Counted from the first letter of the stretch, positions 14,374 to 23,517 are shown. The stretch: DNA of 64,000 nucleotides from JBQTII01 sp052388275 (GCA_052388275.1 JBQTII010000008.1:43120-107119); one strand, 5' to 3'. The notes: generated by a model not told the origin, from the letters alone. Program-made: numbers and translations.

Positions 14374-15492
14374 ATGGCGGCATCCGCCGATGAGGGAACT
14401 GCTCCGGGCCCGAGAACCCCGATCCGGGTGGATATCGCGATGTTCGGTGGCGAGCGGGCGGGCAAGACCAGCCTGCTCGCCTCGATGTACACCAGCGTGC
14501 TGGCTGAGGTCCGCGCCGCGGGGCTGGCGATCCGGCGCAGCGGCGCCGGCACCATCCACACCCTCGACGAGGCCTACGACGCCCTGGAACGACTGCCCGA
14601 GCACGTCCGCCTTGACCCCACGTTGAGCAACCTCGGCGTGTCCTCGACCCCGACGGGCACCAGCCGGGTCTTCGACTTCGTCGTGCACGGCGCCGGGGTC
14701 GATGTGGCGACGTTGAGCTTCGCCGACTTCAGCGGTGAGGACATCGTGGCCATGGCCGCCCATGTCCTGGACACCCTGCGCGGCGCCGAGATCGTGCTGA
14801 TCGCGATCAACACCCCGGCGCTGATGCAGGCTCACGAGGACGCGGCCTACCTGCCGCTGCACCTGCGGGCCAACGTGCCCGACCAGCTCAACGAGATTCT
14901 TGCGACGTGGTCGGGGCCGGCCCCGCTGCTGGTGATGTTCTGCCCGATCAAGGCCGAGGCATGGCTGCACTCCGAGCAGGGTTCGGCTCAGCTGCTCGGG
15001 GCCGTCGAGCAGGCCTACTCCCAGACGCTGAACCTGCTCGCCCGCAAGACCTTCGAGACGACCACCGTCGTCATCACTCCGGTGGAGACCGTCGGCTCGG
15101 TGGAGTTCGACGGCCTGCGTACCTACAACGAGGCTCTGCCGCCTAGTCACACCAACGTCGTCTACACCTGGCGCGCGGCGGCGCGCAGCTGGGCGCCGCG
15201 CTACCACGAGCAGCCCTTCCGCTGGGCGCTGCTCGCGGTCACCCGCGCCGTCGACTACGGCACCTTGCATCTGGGGGCGGGCGGCAAGGGATGGCAGCGC
15301 CTGCTGGCGCGCGTCGGACAGGCCTACGTGCGCACCGGCCTGCCGAAGATCGCCTCGGTGGAAAGGTTCTGGTCTGACAGCACCGGCCTTAGCGACTTCC
15401 GGGCGGCGACCGCGCGGCTCGCGGAGAACATCGCGACCGAAGCCCCATGCCGACTCGTGCAGTCCGGTGACCTGCTCAAGCCGGTCGGGTGA
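14374..15492 (+). CDS. TRAFAC-like P-loop GTPase
   Basis: 372 residues. The P-loop is FGGERAGKTSLLASMY (about 24-39). A Walker-B/G3-like FADFSGEDIVAM and a strand EIVLIAINTPALM follow, with PLLVMFCPIKAEAW as a possible base-recognition region. This resembles the stand-alone bacterial GTPases often annotated 'GTPase domain-containing' or double-GTPase. ATG 14374 was chosen for GAAGGG 7 nt upstream; ATG 14344 is possible. It overlaps the following membrane-protein gene by GTGA, so the two probably form a complex at the membrane. Confidence 0.7.
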   Translation: MAASADEGTAPGPRTPIRVDIAMFGGERAGKTSLLASMYTSVLAEVRAAGLAIRRSGAGTIHTLDEAYDALERLPEHVRLDPTLSNLGVSSTPTGTSRVFDFVVHGAGVDVATLSFADFSGEDIVAMAAHVLDTLRGAEIVLIAINTPALMQAHEDAAYLPLHLRANVPDQLNEILATWSGPAPLLVMFCPIKAEAWLHSEQGSAQLLGAVEQAYSQTLNLLARKTFETTTVVITPVETVGSVEFDGLRTYNEALPPSHTNVVYTWRAAARSWAPRYHEQPFRWALLAVTRAVDYGTLHLGAGGKGWQRLLARVGQAYVRTGLPKIASVERFWSDSTGLSDFRAATARLAENIATEAPCRLVQSGDLLKPVG

Positions 15493-17384
15493 GCGCCATG
15501 AACATGATCGACACTCAGATTTGGGTGCGGGCCCGGGCGACCATGAGCGGTGAGCGCTGGTTCCGGTGCACCGCAAACAGCGCGGCAGCCGCCGAACTCG
15601 CGCCCGGCGTCGCCGCTCTGGTCGATCGCCTGGACCCGGCGGGTATCTCGGTCCTGGTCGCGCCGGTCGCGAATTCCGAGTCTGGGTGGGCAGTAGTGGC
15701 CCGCGGTCTGCCGACCGCGCAGAAGATGGCGAACACCGCCGCCCCGGTCGCCGCGTTGGTCGTGCTCACCGACGAGCGCGCTTGCCGCAACCTCGCCGCT
15801 GCCTTGCTCGCCGGGCTTTCCGGACCCGAGAACAATCTCGCGGTGGCGCTGGGAGGCTGCGTGCACGATGGACCGGACACCGTCAGCATCGCGCTGCGCA
15901 GCGAGTTCACTCACCTGCTCGACGCCGCGCTTCGCGACGTCCCCGTGCTGAGGGCCGGTGCGCGTTCCGAATCGGGCACGGCCGGGCAGGTCGCGGCAAC
16001 GGCGGCGCTGCTGGCCGGGGACGGCCCACTGCCCACCGCCGAGATCCCGGTCCTGGTGAGCGCCAGCGCCGAACCAATGGCCGCCGGGCCTTTGGCCGGG
16101 GTCGGGCTGCACGTCGACACCCGGCCCGCTGCCCCGATCCGGGACCCGGGCGCCACCCTGATCCCCGGCCCCGAGGACGCCGAGCCGGCGGTGGCGGCGG
16201 CCGAGCGAGTGCTGTCCGACCGGCCGGCCCGCTCGGCGCGGCTGGTCTCGGCCGTGGTCAATGTCGTGTCACTCGTCGCCCTGGTGTTCTTGCTCGGCTC
16301 TGCGGTGATCGCGGTCCGCGCCGGGGTTGACCTGGCCGAGACCGGGCGCCGGGCGTTCGGCCTGCAAGCGCCGAGCGAGGGCGTCGACTGGTATCTGCTC
16401 AGCGTGGGCGCCGTTTTCCTCGCCGTTCCGCTCGCTGCCCTGGCCTGGCTCGCCCGGCTGCTGCGACGGCGTTACCGCTCACGCCTGCAGGAGTGCTTCG
16501 GCGACACCGGCGACGCGCGGGTGTTCACCGGGCACGTGAAAGGTAGTCAGACGGCGTGGCTGCGTGAGGTGTTGGAGTCTGCGCGCTGGTCCCCGTCCGC
16601 TGATGAGTGGCGCCTGGGCGGTCAACTGCCCCCGGGCCGCCTGGATGATGCGCAGTACCGCGCCGCGGCCGCGCTGGTGCGCGGGGAACTGAACAACAAG
16701 CTCGGAGCGGTGGCGCTGGCCACGGGGCTGGCTGTCGCGGTGGCCCAGCGCCCAATCGCCGACGCCGCGGCGGTCGTCGCCGGGTCCGCCGAGCTGCAGA
16801 TCGAGGCCCTCGCCACCCTCGGCCTGCGCCCGACCCCGCGCGCGTGGCTGCACATCGGCCGCGCGGCGTCCACCGCGCTGCTCGCCGCCAGCTACCTCGA
16901 CGCCGAGGAACGCCTGGAGGTGCGCCTGATGGTGCGCGCCGCCGCCGCCGGGATCGATACGGCAGAGGGCCTGGTCGAGGACCTGGACTCCGCGCTCGGC
17001 GAGGCCGCCGAGGGCATCGGCGGCACCGTCGGCGCCGGGCTGCAGCTGCTCACCGGGGCGACCGCGGGGGTGACCGGCACGGTGCTGCGTCAGACCTCGG
17101 AGTTCATCAAGGACGTGGGCGATGAGATCAGCGAGGGGCTGATCGTCGCCACCGTGCTGCACTTTCACGCGATGGCCCTGGTCGCTGACGCCCTCGCGCT
17201 CGACGAGGCGCATCGCCGCGAGCTGGCGCTGCCCGCCGGGCGCGTACCGCCGGAGCTGCTGCGGATCGCCGGCAGCCTGGCCCGCCGCCAGACTCTCGCG
17301 TTCAGTCGGATGCTGCGGGGCAGGGCCCGCGCCTCCCTCAAGGCGGCCCCGAAGTCGCTGCTGCGTCGTAAACCGAAGACGTGA
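15489..17384 (+). CDS. Large membrane protein partnered with the GTPase
   Basis: 631 residues. A ~250-residue soluble N-terminal part is followed by two membrane helices (VVNVVSLVALVFLLGSAVIA and SVGAVFLAVPLAALAWLA) and an arginine-rich turn LLRRRYRSRL. A long alanine-rich helical C-terminal region contains a further hydrophobic stretch (GAVALATGLAVAVAQ) reminiscent of GTPase-associated DUF697-type helices. Start and GTPase stop overlap (GTGA). There is no catalytic motif. A membrane-bound effector or receptor for the GTPase is the simplest reading (inference). Confidence 0.62.
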   Translation: MSAMNMIDTQIWVRARATMSGERWFRCTANSAAAAELAPGVAALVDRLDPAGISVLVAPVANSESGWAVVARGLPTAQKMANTAAPVAALVVLTDERACRNLAAALLAGLSGPENNLAVALGGCVHDGPDTVSIALRSEFTHLLDAALRDVPVLRAGARSESGTAGQVAATAALLAGDGPLPTAEIPVLVSASAEPMAAGPLAGVGLHVDTRPAAPIRDPGATLIPGPEDAEPAVAAAERVLSDRPARSARLVSAVVNVVSLVALVFLLGSAVIAVRAGVDLAETGRRAFGLQAPSEGVDWYLLSVGAVFLAVPLAALAWLARLLRRRYRSRLQECFGDTGDARVFTGHVKGSQTAWLREVLESARWSPSADEWRLGGQLPPGRLDDAQYRAAAALVRGELNNKLGAVALATGLAVAVAQRPIADAAAVVAGSAELQIEALATLGLRPTPRAWLHIGRAASTALLAASYLDAEERLEVRLMVRAAAAGIDTAEGLVEDLDSALGEAAEGIGGTVGAGLQLLTGATAGVTGTVLRQTSEFIKDVGDEISEGLIVATVLHFHAMALVADALALDEAHRRELALPAGRVPPELLRIAGSLARRQTLAFSRMLRGRARASLKAAPKSLLRRKPKT

Positions 17385-17408
17385 TCCTGGCCTGCGCGGG
17401 TGGGGCGG

Positions 17409-18098
17409 TCAGCGGACGTCGAGCGATTCGCCGATCTGGTCGGCCACGGCAGCGCTCGTCTTCTTGCCGAACAGCGTGACCGTCAGCACGTACTGCTTGC
17501 CGCCCTGGAAGATCACGTACTGGATCTGCTGGGCCGGAACTGCCCCTGAGCCGAACGCGTCCTTGCCGGGCCGATAGGAGACGCGCACGCCTTGACCGCT
17601 GGCGGTCTCGGTGAGCCCGGCCTGCACGGAGGTGGCGCCGATCTCGTCCTTGAGGAACGCGGGGTAGGCGTCGATGAAGTCGGACAGCGGAATCGCTCCG
17701 GTGTCGATGATCACCACGTTGACGTTCGTCCCCGACGGATCAGGGCTCAAGGCCACGTACTGGATCTTGCTCGCCTGGGCCGGGTCGAAGTTGAAGTTCG
17801 GATTCTCCTCAAGAACCTTCTTGAGCTTTGCCGGCCCGTTCGGCAGCGTCTTCCAGCCCTTGGGCAGGGCGAGCGCGAAGTCGTGTTCGGACACCGTGAC
17901 CAGCCGGAAACCAGGCGGAACAGCGTCGGCTTGCTCGCCGCTCGCGGCCGCGGGGGCGCCCTGGCCGCCGACTTCGCCCGAGCTCTCCTCATCGCCCCCG
18001 CAACCGGCCAGCAGCGCGGCGGCGGTCGTGGCGGCAGCTGCGGTCGCGAGCAGGCGAGTGCGGGTGGGTACCCGGCGGTGTGCGAGCTGGCGTGTCAT
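17409..18098 (-). CDS. PsbP/LpqN-like lipoprotein
   Basis: 229 residues. The signal peptide is arginine-rich, then alanine-rich, and ends in the lipobox LLAGC (Cys33), followed by an acidic/alanine linker to about residue 60. The mature domain (FRLVTVSEHDFALALPKGWK and on) has the alternating strands of the PsbP-like/LpqN fold found in actinobacterial lipoproteins. It lies 70 nt after the next gene on the same strand, so it may share a transcript with the Hsp70 pair. The ligand is unknown. Confidence 0.72.
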   Translation of the reverse strand: MTRQLAHRRVPTRTRLLATAAAATTAAALLAGCGGDEESSGEVGGQGAPAAASGEQADAVPPGFRLVTVSEHDFALALPKGWKTLPNGPAKLKKVLEENPNFNFDPAQASKIQYVALSPDPSGTNVNVVIIDTGAIPLSDFIDAYPAFLKDEIGATSVQAGLTETASGQGVRVSYRPGKDAFGSGAVPAQQIQYVIFQGGKQYVLTVTLFGKKTSAAVADQIGESLDVR

Positions 18099-18168
18099 GG
18101 CTGTCCTTCCAGGGTGGCACGGGAATCCTGACTTGAGTAGATGCCGCCGGCCTACCGTCAGGTTCCCG

Positions 18169-19635
18169 TCAGGAACAGTGACCTTCGCTCGGCGGGGACA
18201 GCTGCCCGGCCCGGATCGCCACTACGGCGTAGGTCAGGGGCTGGTCCGGGGGAGCGCCGCCGTCCTCCAGTTGATCGCCACCCGTGCGTCCGACGGTGTG
18301 CCAGCCACCGTCGGGCTTTCGGCGCTGCACCCGGTAGCTCAGGTCGCTCTCCCCAGCGCGCTGCCAGCTGACGTGGACCGAACCCCTGATCCGCTGCACC
18401 CTCACCTCGCCGGGGGCGGGAACTGCGCCGACGCGAGAGAGGGCTTCGGCGATCTCGTCGCGCAGGGCGGTCACGGCCGGGGGTGGTTCGGCACCCGCCG
18501 CGGCCAGGGCGGCGTTCACGTGATGCTGGGCATCGCCCGGGCGCCCGGCCCGCAGCGCCGCGCGCGCCTCGCGCAGCGGCGCGGTCCAGCGGGGATCACG
18601 CCGCGTGTAGTCGATCCGCGGTGTCGCCTGCGGTGCACTCGCGGGTGCGGCTCGCTCGGGCGCGTCCTCGAACCCGGCGCCGAGTTCGCGCGCGATCTCG
18701 CGCGGAACGCGGGCGGCCCGGGCACCATCCAGTCCCAGCGCCCGGGCCGCAGCGGTCAGCACCTCGGCGTCGGCACTGGTGAGCCGGTCCTCCACGAGCA
18801 CCGCCGCCAGCACCTGCGGGCGTAGGCGCTCCGCGACGTCGCGCGCCACGGCGTCGAGGTAACGCTCGCGCGCCAGCGGGCCGCGCTCGAGCTGGTCCGC
18901 GACGTGCACCAGTAGCTCATCGACGACGGCGCGTAGCCGCTGGGGAGGGATCTCCCGGGCGCGAGCTCGCCAGGCGCGGGCGGCGAGCGTGATGGCGGCG
19001 TCGTCGGCGTCGGGTCCGAGGTCCAGGAGCGCAAGCAGCGTGACCGGTGGCTCGTCGTGGTCCCCGAGCGCGCCGAACTCCTCCAGCAGAGCACGAATCT
19101 GGCGGCGGCGGTCATCCTCGGCGGGTGAGGGCATTGCCGGGATGGGGGCGTCGTCGCTGACGCGGTGCATGGCCACCCGGCCCGTCGCCTCGGCTTGGCT
19201 CAGCCCGGTGGAGATCCCAAGCTGGTGCAGGTGCGCCAGCTTGGCCCGGGGCAGGGCGCCGTGCTTGTCGATCAGGGCGCGGATCGCCGCGTCCAGCAGC
19301 GCGAACCGGTCCGCATCACGGGTAGCGCGCTGCTCGCGCACGGCCCGTGCGGTGACGGCGCGGGTGGGGGCGGCTAGCAGCAGGCGCGCTCGCGCCTCGT
19401 GGTCGGCGACCAGGTCCGCTGCCAGGCCCGCGTACTTGGGGTGGTCGCGGTGGCGCTGCCAGAACCCCCAGACCTCGTCCAGGCGCCGGGAGACCGCTGC
19501 GTCGTCGAGGCGCTCCGCGTCGGCCAGCGGCAGGTCGTAGAGCTCAAAGGGATCCGAGTGATCCCCGCCACCGCGTCGCAGGATCTCCGCGAGCACCCGC
19601 TTGCGGTAGTCGTTGGGGTCGAACGCGGCCAGCAC
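18169..19635 (-). CDS. Helical Hsp70-partner protein with Fn3-like C-terminus
   Basis: 488 residues. The N-terminal ~90 (PFELYDLPLADAERLDD, then FWQRHRDHPKYAGLA) form a compact helical domain with a J-domain-like feel but no HPD motif. The middle is long arginine/alanine helices. Residues ~400-488 read as one fibronectin-III-like module (EVRVQRIRGSVHVSWQRAG and SYRVQRRKPDGGW). The GTG start lies 2 nt after the hsp70 stop, so the pair is cotranslated. A co-chaperone or adaptor for this Hsp70 is likely from position; no catalytic site is seen. Confidence 0.6.
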   Translation of the reverse strand: MLAAFDPNDYRKRVLAEILRRGGGDHSDPFELYDLPLADAERLDDAAVSRRLDEVWGFWQRHRDHPKYAGLAADLVADHEARARLLLAAPTRAVTARAVREQRATRDADRFALLDAAIRALIDKHGALPRAKLAHLHQLGISTGLSQAEATGRVAMHRVSDDAPIPAMPSPAEDDRRRQIRALLEEFGALGDHDEPPVTLLALLDLGPDADDAAITLAARAWRARAREIPPQRLRAVVDELLVHVADQLERGPLARERYLDAVARDVAERLRPQVLAAVLVEDRLTSADAEVLTAAARALGLDGARAARVPREIARELGAGFEDAPERAAPASAPQATPRIDYTRRDPRWTAPLREARAALRAGRPGDAQHHVNAALAAAGAEPPPAVTALRDEIAEALSRVGAVPAPGEVRVQRIRGSVHVSWQRAGESDLSYRVQRRKPDGGWHTVGRTGGDQLEDGGAPPDQPLTYAVVAIRAGQLSPPSEGHCS

Positions 19636-19637
19636 GC

Positions 19638-21317
19638 CTAGCCGTCCCGTCGCCGCGAGCGCAGGATCTGCTCGCGCTCGCGGGCGACCTCTGCCTGGGA
19701 GATCGTGGCGCCGGTCTCCGCGGTCAACACCAGCGGCAGATTCGCTTCGACGTGATGGGCCGTCACGTGCAGCACACCGTCGAAACCCATTCGAAAGGAG
19801 ATCCGGACCTCGGAGCCGTCGGAGTACCCCGAGGGAATTCCCTCGATCTGTCCGGTCATCAGAATCTTGGCGTCCTCTGGGTCGGCGGAGGCGACCTGGC
19901 CCTGCTGTTCGATCACCACGACGCTGATCACGTCCTGATCGGCGCGCATGGTGCCGAAGGAGCGGGAGACCTTGATCGGCAGCGGGTCGTTGCGCGCCAC
20001 CAGCCAGGTCGCCTCCAGCCGCCCGCCGTCATCGGAGACGGCGAGCACTCCGAAGCCGCGCGAGACCACGGTGTCCACCCGGATCTCCACCGAGCGCCGG
20101 ACCGCCGCCGGCGCCAGGCCGACTGCGCCCGCGATCCGCTCGCACGCAGCCGCCAGGTCCGCTTCCGCGGCGCGGTCGACCAGGTCACCGTCCCGCAGTC
20201 GCCCGCGGGTGCGCAAGTCGGCCAGCACCATGCGCTCCAGGTCCAGCTTGGAGCCGTACACCGCAGCCCCGCGGACCACGGCAAGCTCGGGGTCGTGCAG
20301 CTGCGGGCTCAGCCCCAGCTCCTGCGCCAGCGCGTCGGCGACGGCCGGCATCCGGGAGGAGCCGCCCACCAGGAACGCCCGGTCCACCCGGCCCACTCCG
20401 CGCGCGGACGCGGCCGCCAGACAGTCCCGGGTCAGGTCCACGGTGCGTCGTAGCAGGGTTGCGGTGAGCTCGGCGAACAGTAACCGGGTCAGGGTCACCA
20501 CGGAGCTGCACCCATCATGACTGACCGTCACATCAGTTCGTTCCCGGTCGCTGAGTTCGCGTTTGGCGCGCTCAGCGGCCAGCACCAGCTCCTGCGCCCC
20601 GGCGGAGTCATCGAGCGGATCCTCGGCATCGGGGTGCTCCTGGCAGAACTGGCGTGAGAGATACAGCGCGAGGCGCTCGTCCCAGTCCGCCCCGCCGAGT
20701 TGATGATCGCCCTCGACGGCGAGCACGGTGATCCGTCGGTCGGCCAGCTCGATCACGGTGGCATCGAACGTGCCCCCACCCAGGTCGTAGACCAGCACGG
20801 TCTCGAAGTCCTGCGCCGCCTGCTCCCGGCCATCGATCCGCCCGAAGCCATAGGACAGCGCGGCGGCGATCGGCTCGGAGAGCACCCCGACCACGTTCAG
20901 GCCGGCGTAGCTGCCGGCCAGCATCGTCGCCCGGCGCTCCTCGTCCCCGAAGTACGCCGGGACGGTGATCACCGCGTTCTTGACCTCGGCGCCGAGGGCG
21001 TAGCGGGCGTCCGCGACCAGGCTCTCCAGGATCAGCGCCGAGACCGCCGGCGCCGACCAGCCCATGCCGTGGGCGACGAAGCGCCAATCGGTATCGCCCA
21101 TTCGACGTTTGACCAGCGAGCACACGTGCTCAGGATCCGCCCGAGCCTGCCGCCGGGCGCCCTCACCCACCAGGTGCTCGATCGCCGAGGCGAACAGCAC
21201 GACCGAGGGCACGTTGGGGGCCCCGGCCAGCCCGACCACCACCTGGGGTTCGCCCGAGGTGTCGACGTACCCGATCGCGGAGTTGGTGGTGCCCAGGTCG
21301 ATCCCGAACACGGTCAT
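19638..21317 (-). CDS. Hsp70-family ATPase without a C-terminal lid
   Basis: 559 residues. The actin-like ATPase fold is complete: phosphate loops GIDLGTTNSAIGYVD (4-18) and VLVYDLGGGTFDATVIEL, plus adenosine site FLVGGSSRMPAV. About 170 residues after the ATPase form a beta-rich substrate-binding part (GVLAVSDDGGRLEATWLV and on). The protein then stops, so the helical lid of DnaK is absent. It is therefore a specialised Hsp70, not housekeeping DnaK. It has AGGAG before ATG 21317 and forms an operon with the Fn3-tailed protein. Confidence 0.85.
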   Translation of the reverse strand: MTVFGIDLGTTNSAIGYVDTSGEPQVVVGLAGAPNVPSVVLFASAIEHLVGEGARRQARADPEHVCSLVKRRMGDTDWRFVAHGMGWSAPAVSALILESLVADARYALGAEVKNAVITVPAYFGDEERRATMLAGSYAGLNVVGVLSEPIAAALSYGFGRIDGREQAAQDFETVLVYDLGGGTFDATVIELADRRITVLAVEGDHQLGGADWDERLALYLSRQFCQEHPDAEDPLDDSAGAQELVLAAERAKRELSDRERTDVTVSHDGCSSVVTLTRLLFAELTATLLRRTVDLTRDCLAAASARGVGRVDRAFLVGGSSRMPAVADALAQELGLSPQLHDPELAVVRGAAVYGSKLDLERMVLADLRTRGRLRDGDLVDRAAEADLAAACERIAGAVGLAPAAVRRSVEIRVDTVVSRGFGVLAVSDDGGRLEATWLVARNDPLPIKVSRSFGTMRADQDVISVVVIEQQGQVASADPEDAKILMTGQIEGIPSGYSDGSEVRISFRMGFDGVLHVTAHHVEANLPLVLTAETGATISQAEVAREREQILRSRRRDG

Positions 21318-21372
21318 CTGGCGCTCCTGGGGAGGTGGGGCCTGGCCAAGGAGGTGAGAACATTCCGGTGAT

Positions 21373-21412
21373 GTCCGAGGAGGTGGTCGTTATAGCAACC
21401 ACCTCCTCGGAC
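21373..21412 (-). terminator. Strong hairpin between rtcB remnant and hsp70
   Basis: A perfect 15-bp stem (GTCCGAGGAGGTGGT with its complement) encloses a 10-nt loop. It lies after the minus-strand rtcB remnant and 55 nt upstream of the hsp70 start. It has no U-tract, as is common in actinobacteria. A terminator is most likely; a leader attenuator of hsp70 is possible. Confidence 0.7.
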
Positions 21413-21452
21413 GTGAGGAGTCCCGGCGACCAGGACTGACCCGAGCATTGAT

Positions 21453-21839
21453 TCAGACGCCCTTGTAGTTCAGGATCTGGCGCAGCGTGTGGGTGACTTC
21501 GACCAGGTCGGCCTGATCCGCCATCACCTGGTCGATGTCCTTGTACGCCGACGGGATCTCGTCCAGCAGCGCCTCGGCCCGGTCGGCCAACCACGTACGG
21601 TCACCCATCTGCTCGGCCAGGTCCTGGGCGGTGAACAGGCGCTTGGCCGCCGACCGCGAGTGCCGACGGCCGGCGCCGTGCGAGCCGACGGTCGCGCCGA
21701 TGCCGACGTGGGCATCGGGCATCAACGCGACGTGCCCGGCGACGATCGGCAGCTTGGAGGCCTTGACGGCCTGGTTGATCGTTCCCTGGTCGACGTCGCT
21801 ACCCCACGACGTCAGCTTCGAGGTCACGACGGTGGGCAT
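21453..21839 (-). pseudogene. rtcB: RtcB RNA ligase with in-frame internal deletion
   Basis: 128 residues against the family's ~400-480. The first ~54 residues match the RtcB N-terminus (VALMPDAHVGIGATVGS). The sequence then jumps directly to the C-terminal block HGAGRRHSRSAAKRLF and ends SAYKDIDQVMADQADLV. The middle, with the metal-binding Cys and most histidines, is missing, while the guanylylation-site HGAGR is kept. The junction falls in a GGCTCG that both flanks would share, so slippage or recombination is plausible. Start, AAAGGA ribosome site and frame are intact, so a short protein may still be made, but ligation is not expected. Two tRNA-Arg genes lie directly upstream. Confidence 0.75.
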
Positions 21840-21889
21840 GGCGATGGTCCTTTCCTGGACTGCTCCATCCTGACCGGGCGGTCAAGGGG

Positions 21890-21961
21890 CCTCGCCGGCC
21901 CGGGTCGAACGGGCGGCCTCCGCCTTCGGAGGGCGGTGCTCTTCCGCTGAGCTACGACGAG
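21890..21961 (-). tRNA. tRNA-Arg (anticodon CCG)
   Basis: A full cloverleaf folds on the minus strand: acceptor CTCGTCG/CGGCGAG, D-stem GCTC/GAGC, anticodon stem CCGCC/GGCGG with loop CTCCGAA, and T-arm GCCCG-TTCGACC-CGGGC. It is 72 nt with discriminator G and no encoded CCA. The gene begins with C rather than the usual G. Confidence 0.85.
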
Positions 21962-21999
21962 TTAGTGCGCACCCGGTGGTCGTTGCCAACAGGTGTCAG

Positions 22000-22071
22000 T
22001 GCCAACGGGAGGAATCGAACCTCCACCCCCGGTTTCGTAGACCGGTGCGCTCTCCGTTGCGCTACGTCGGC
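22000..22071 (-). tRNA. tRNA-Arg (anticodon ACG)
   Basis: Minus-strand cloverleaf: acceptor GCCGACG/CGTTGGC, D-stem GCGC/GCGC, anticodon stem CCGGT/ACCGG with loop CTACGAA, and T-arm GGAGG-TTCGATT-CCTCC. It is 72 nt with discriminator A and no encoded CCA. It lies 38 nt upstream of the tRNA-Arg(CCG) gene and probably shares its transcript. Confidence 0.87.
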
Positions 22072-22365
22072 TGGTCACGTCTGTGGCGTCGGGCAAAGGC
22101 GGAGGGTGCGGTAGCCGAACCCTGCGGGTCTACGCCTGAGCAAGACGTCGCCTCATCGCTCGGTCAGCTCTGCTGGGATCAGCAAGCAGCTGACGAGCGG
22201 GGCATGCGTCGTCGGTGGCGGCGGGTCATGTCGTCCACGGTGGCACATCCTCGGGCGGTTCGTCATCAGTTTTTCGGTGGATGAACTCCATCGCGACGGG
22301 CTTCAGAACGGCTTCAGGTTTCGCGGAGGAACTTCTCGTGCCGCGGGCGGGGGCGGAGCGAGAGG
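22072..22365. other. Gap upstream of the tRNA pair
   Basis: No gene is supported. It probably holds the tRNA promoter and the end of the PrsW transcript. A 21-codon minus ORF (MEFIHRKTDDEPPEDVPPW, 22226-22291) is present but unsupported. Confidence 0.4.
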
Positions 22366-23517
22366 TCAGCGCCAGGTGGGCTGGTGCGGCAGAACAAGGC
22401 GACGACGCGCGGTGTCCAGGATGGGCAACAGCACCGCACGGCGGCGCTCGACCCACGCCACGTCGGCGACCCCGCGTTCGAGGCGGTGGTGGGCCAGCAC
22501 CAGCTCCGTGGCCGCGCGCTGATACACCTCCAAGGCCTCGGCGGCGTCGGTGTGGCCGTCGCGGGTGAGCTGGCGCCGGGTGGCCCGCAGCGCGGACGGG
22601 TAGGCGAGCAGCTGCGCGAGCTGATCGGTGAGCATGCCCGCCGGGGTGACCTGGGGCAGCAACCGCAGGCGCAGCGCCAGGATCCGGGCGCTGTCGCGGC
22701 GGGTGACGATGAGCAGCGCGATCAAGGCCGGCGCCATGATCAGGGCGTAGGTCCCCAGCACCGCCTCGGGGGCGAAGGAGAGCGTGCCGTTCCACAACCC
22801 GTGCAGGATCATGGCCACCAGTAGGCCGGCGAGCACGAGCAGTACCCGCTCACCGCGCCGTGAGCGCAGCGCTGCGTAGCCGACGGCGAGCCCGATCATC
22901 GCGGTGAACAGCGGATGCAGCAGCGGGCAGAACACCCCCCGGATCAGGAAGGTGCCGGCCAGAGCCTTGTCCCCGCCGACGTCATAGGCGGAGATGTAGT
23001 ACTCGATGTTCTCGGTGAACGCGAAGCCGAGCCCGACCATCCCGGCGTAGATGATCCCGTCGGTAGGCCCGTCCAGCTCCTGGTGGCGGGTGATGAGAAA
23101 GATCACCAGCACCGCGCCCTTGAGGATCTCTTCGACGATCGGCGCGCCGACCGAGGCGTAGGCGCCGAGGCCTTCCCCGGACCCGAGGGCGCGTTCGGTG
23201 AACGAGATCCCGACGACGTTGACCACCCCGGCCAGCAAGGCGGCCACGGTGGCGCCCCAGACGAAGGCAAGCATGAGGTTGCGGGTGGGCTCGGGTTCGA
23301 TCCGGTCCAGGCTGAGCACCACCAGGCCCGCGAAGGGCAGCGGCAGCAGCGCCAGGGTCAGGGACAGCCCGAAACTGGTGGGCCCGCTCAGTGCCAGCGC
23401 ACCGCCCCAGCCCAGCAGCCCGCACATCAGCATCAGCGAGTAGCCGAGCACCGTGCGGCCCGGGCGCGGCGGGCCGGCGGCGGCGTCCCAGGCGTGGCGC
23501 AGGACCTTGGGTCCCAT
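22366..23517 (-). CDS. PrsW-like intramembrane metalloprotease
   Basis: 383 residues with about eight membrane helices. The family's metal motifs are in place: PIVEEILKG, FAFTENIEYY, LLHPLFTAMIG and HGLWNG. PrsW-type enzymes cut membrane proteins such as anti-sigma factors. A ~110-residue hydrophilic helical C-terminal tail rich in Arg and Ala follows the membrane part. ATG 23517 was chosen because GGAGG lies 8 nt upstream; ATG 23532 is the alternative. The gene lies downstream of an ECF sigma gene on the same strand, an intriguing pairing with the function known for PrsW. Confidence 0.82.
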   Translation of the reverse strand: MGPKVLRHAWDAAAGPPRPGRTVLGYSLMLMCGLLGWGGALALSGPTSFGLSLTLALLPLPFAGLVVLSLDRIEPEPTRNLMLAFVWGATVAALLAGVVNVVGISFTERALGSGEGLGAYASVGAPIVEEILKGAVLVIFLITRHQELDGPTDGIIYAGMVGLGFAFTENIEYYISAYDVGGDKALAGTFLIRGVFCPLLHPLFTAMIGLAVGYAALRSRRGERVLLVLAGLLVAMILHGLWNGTLSFAPEAVLGTYALIMAPALIALLIVTRRDSARILALRLRLLPQVTPAGMLTDQLAQLLAYPSALRATRRQLTRDGHTDAAEALEVYQRAATELVLAHHRLERGVADVAWVERRRAVLLPILDTARRRLVLPHQPTWR

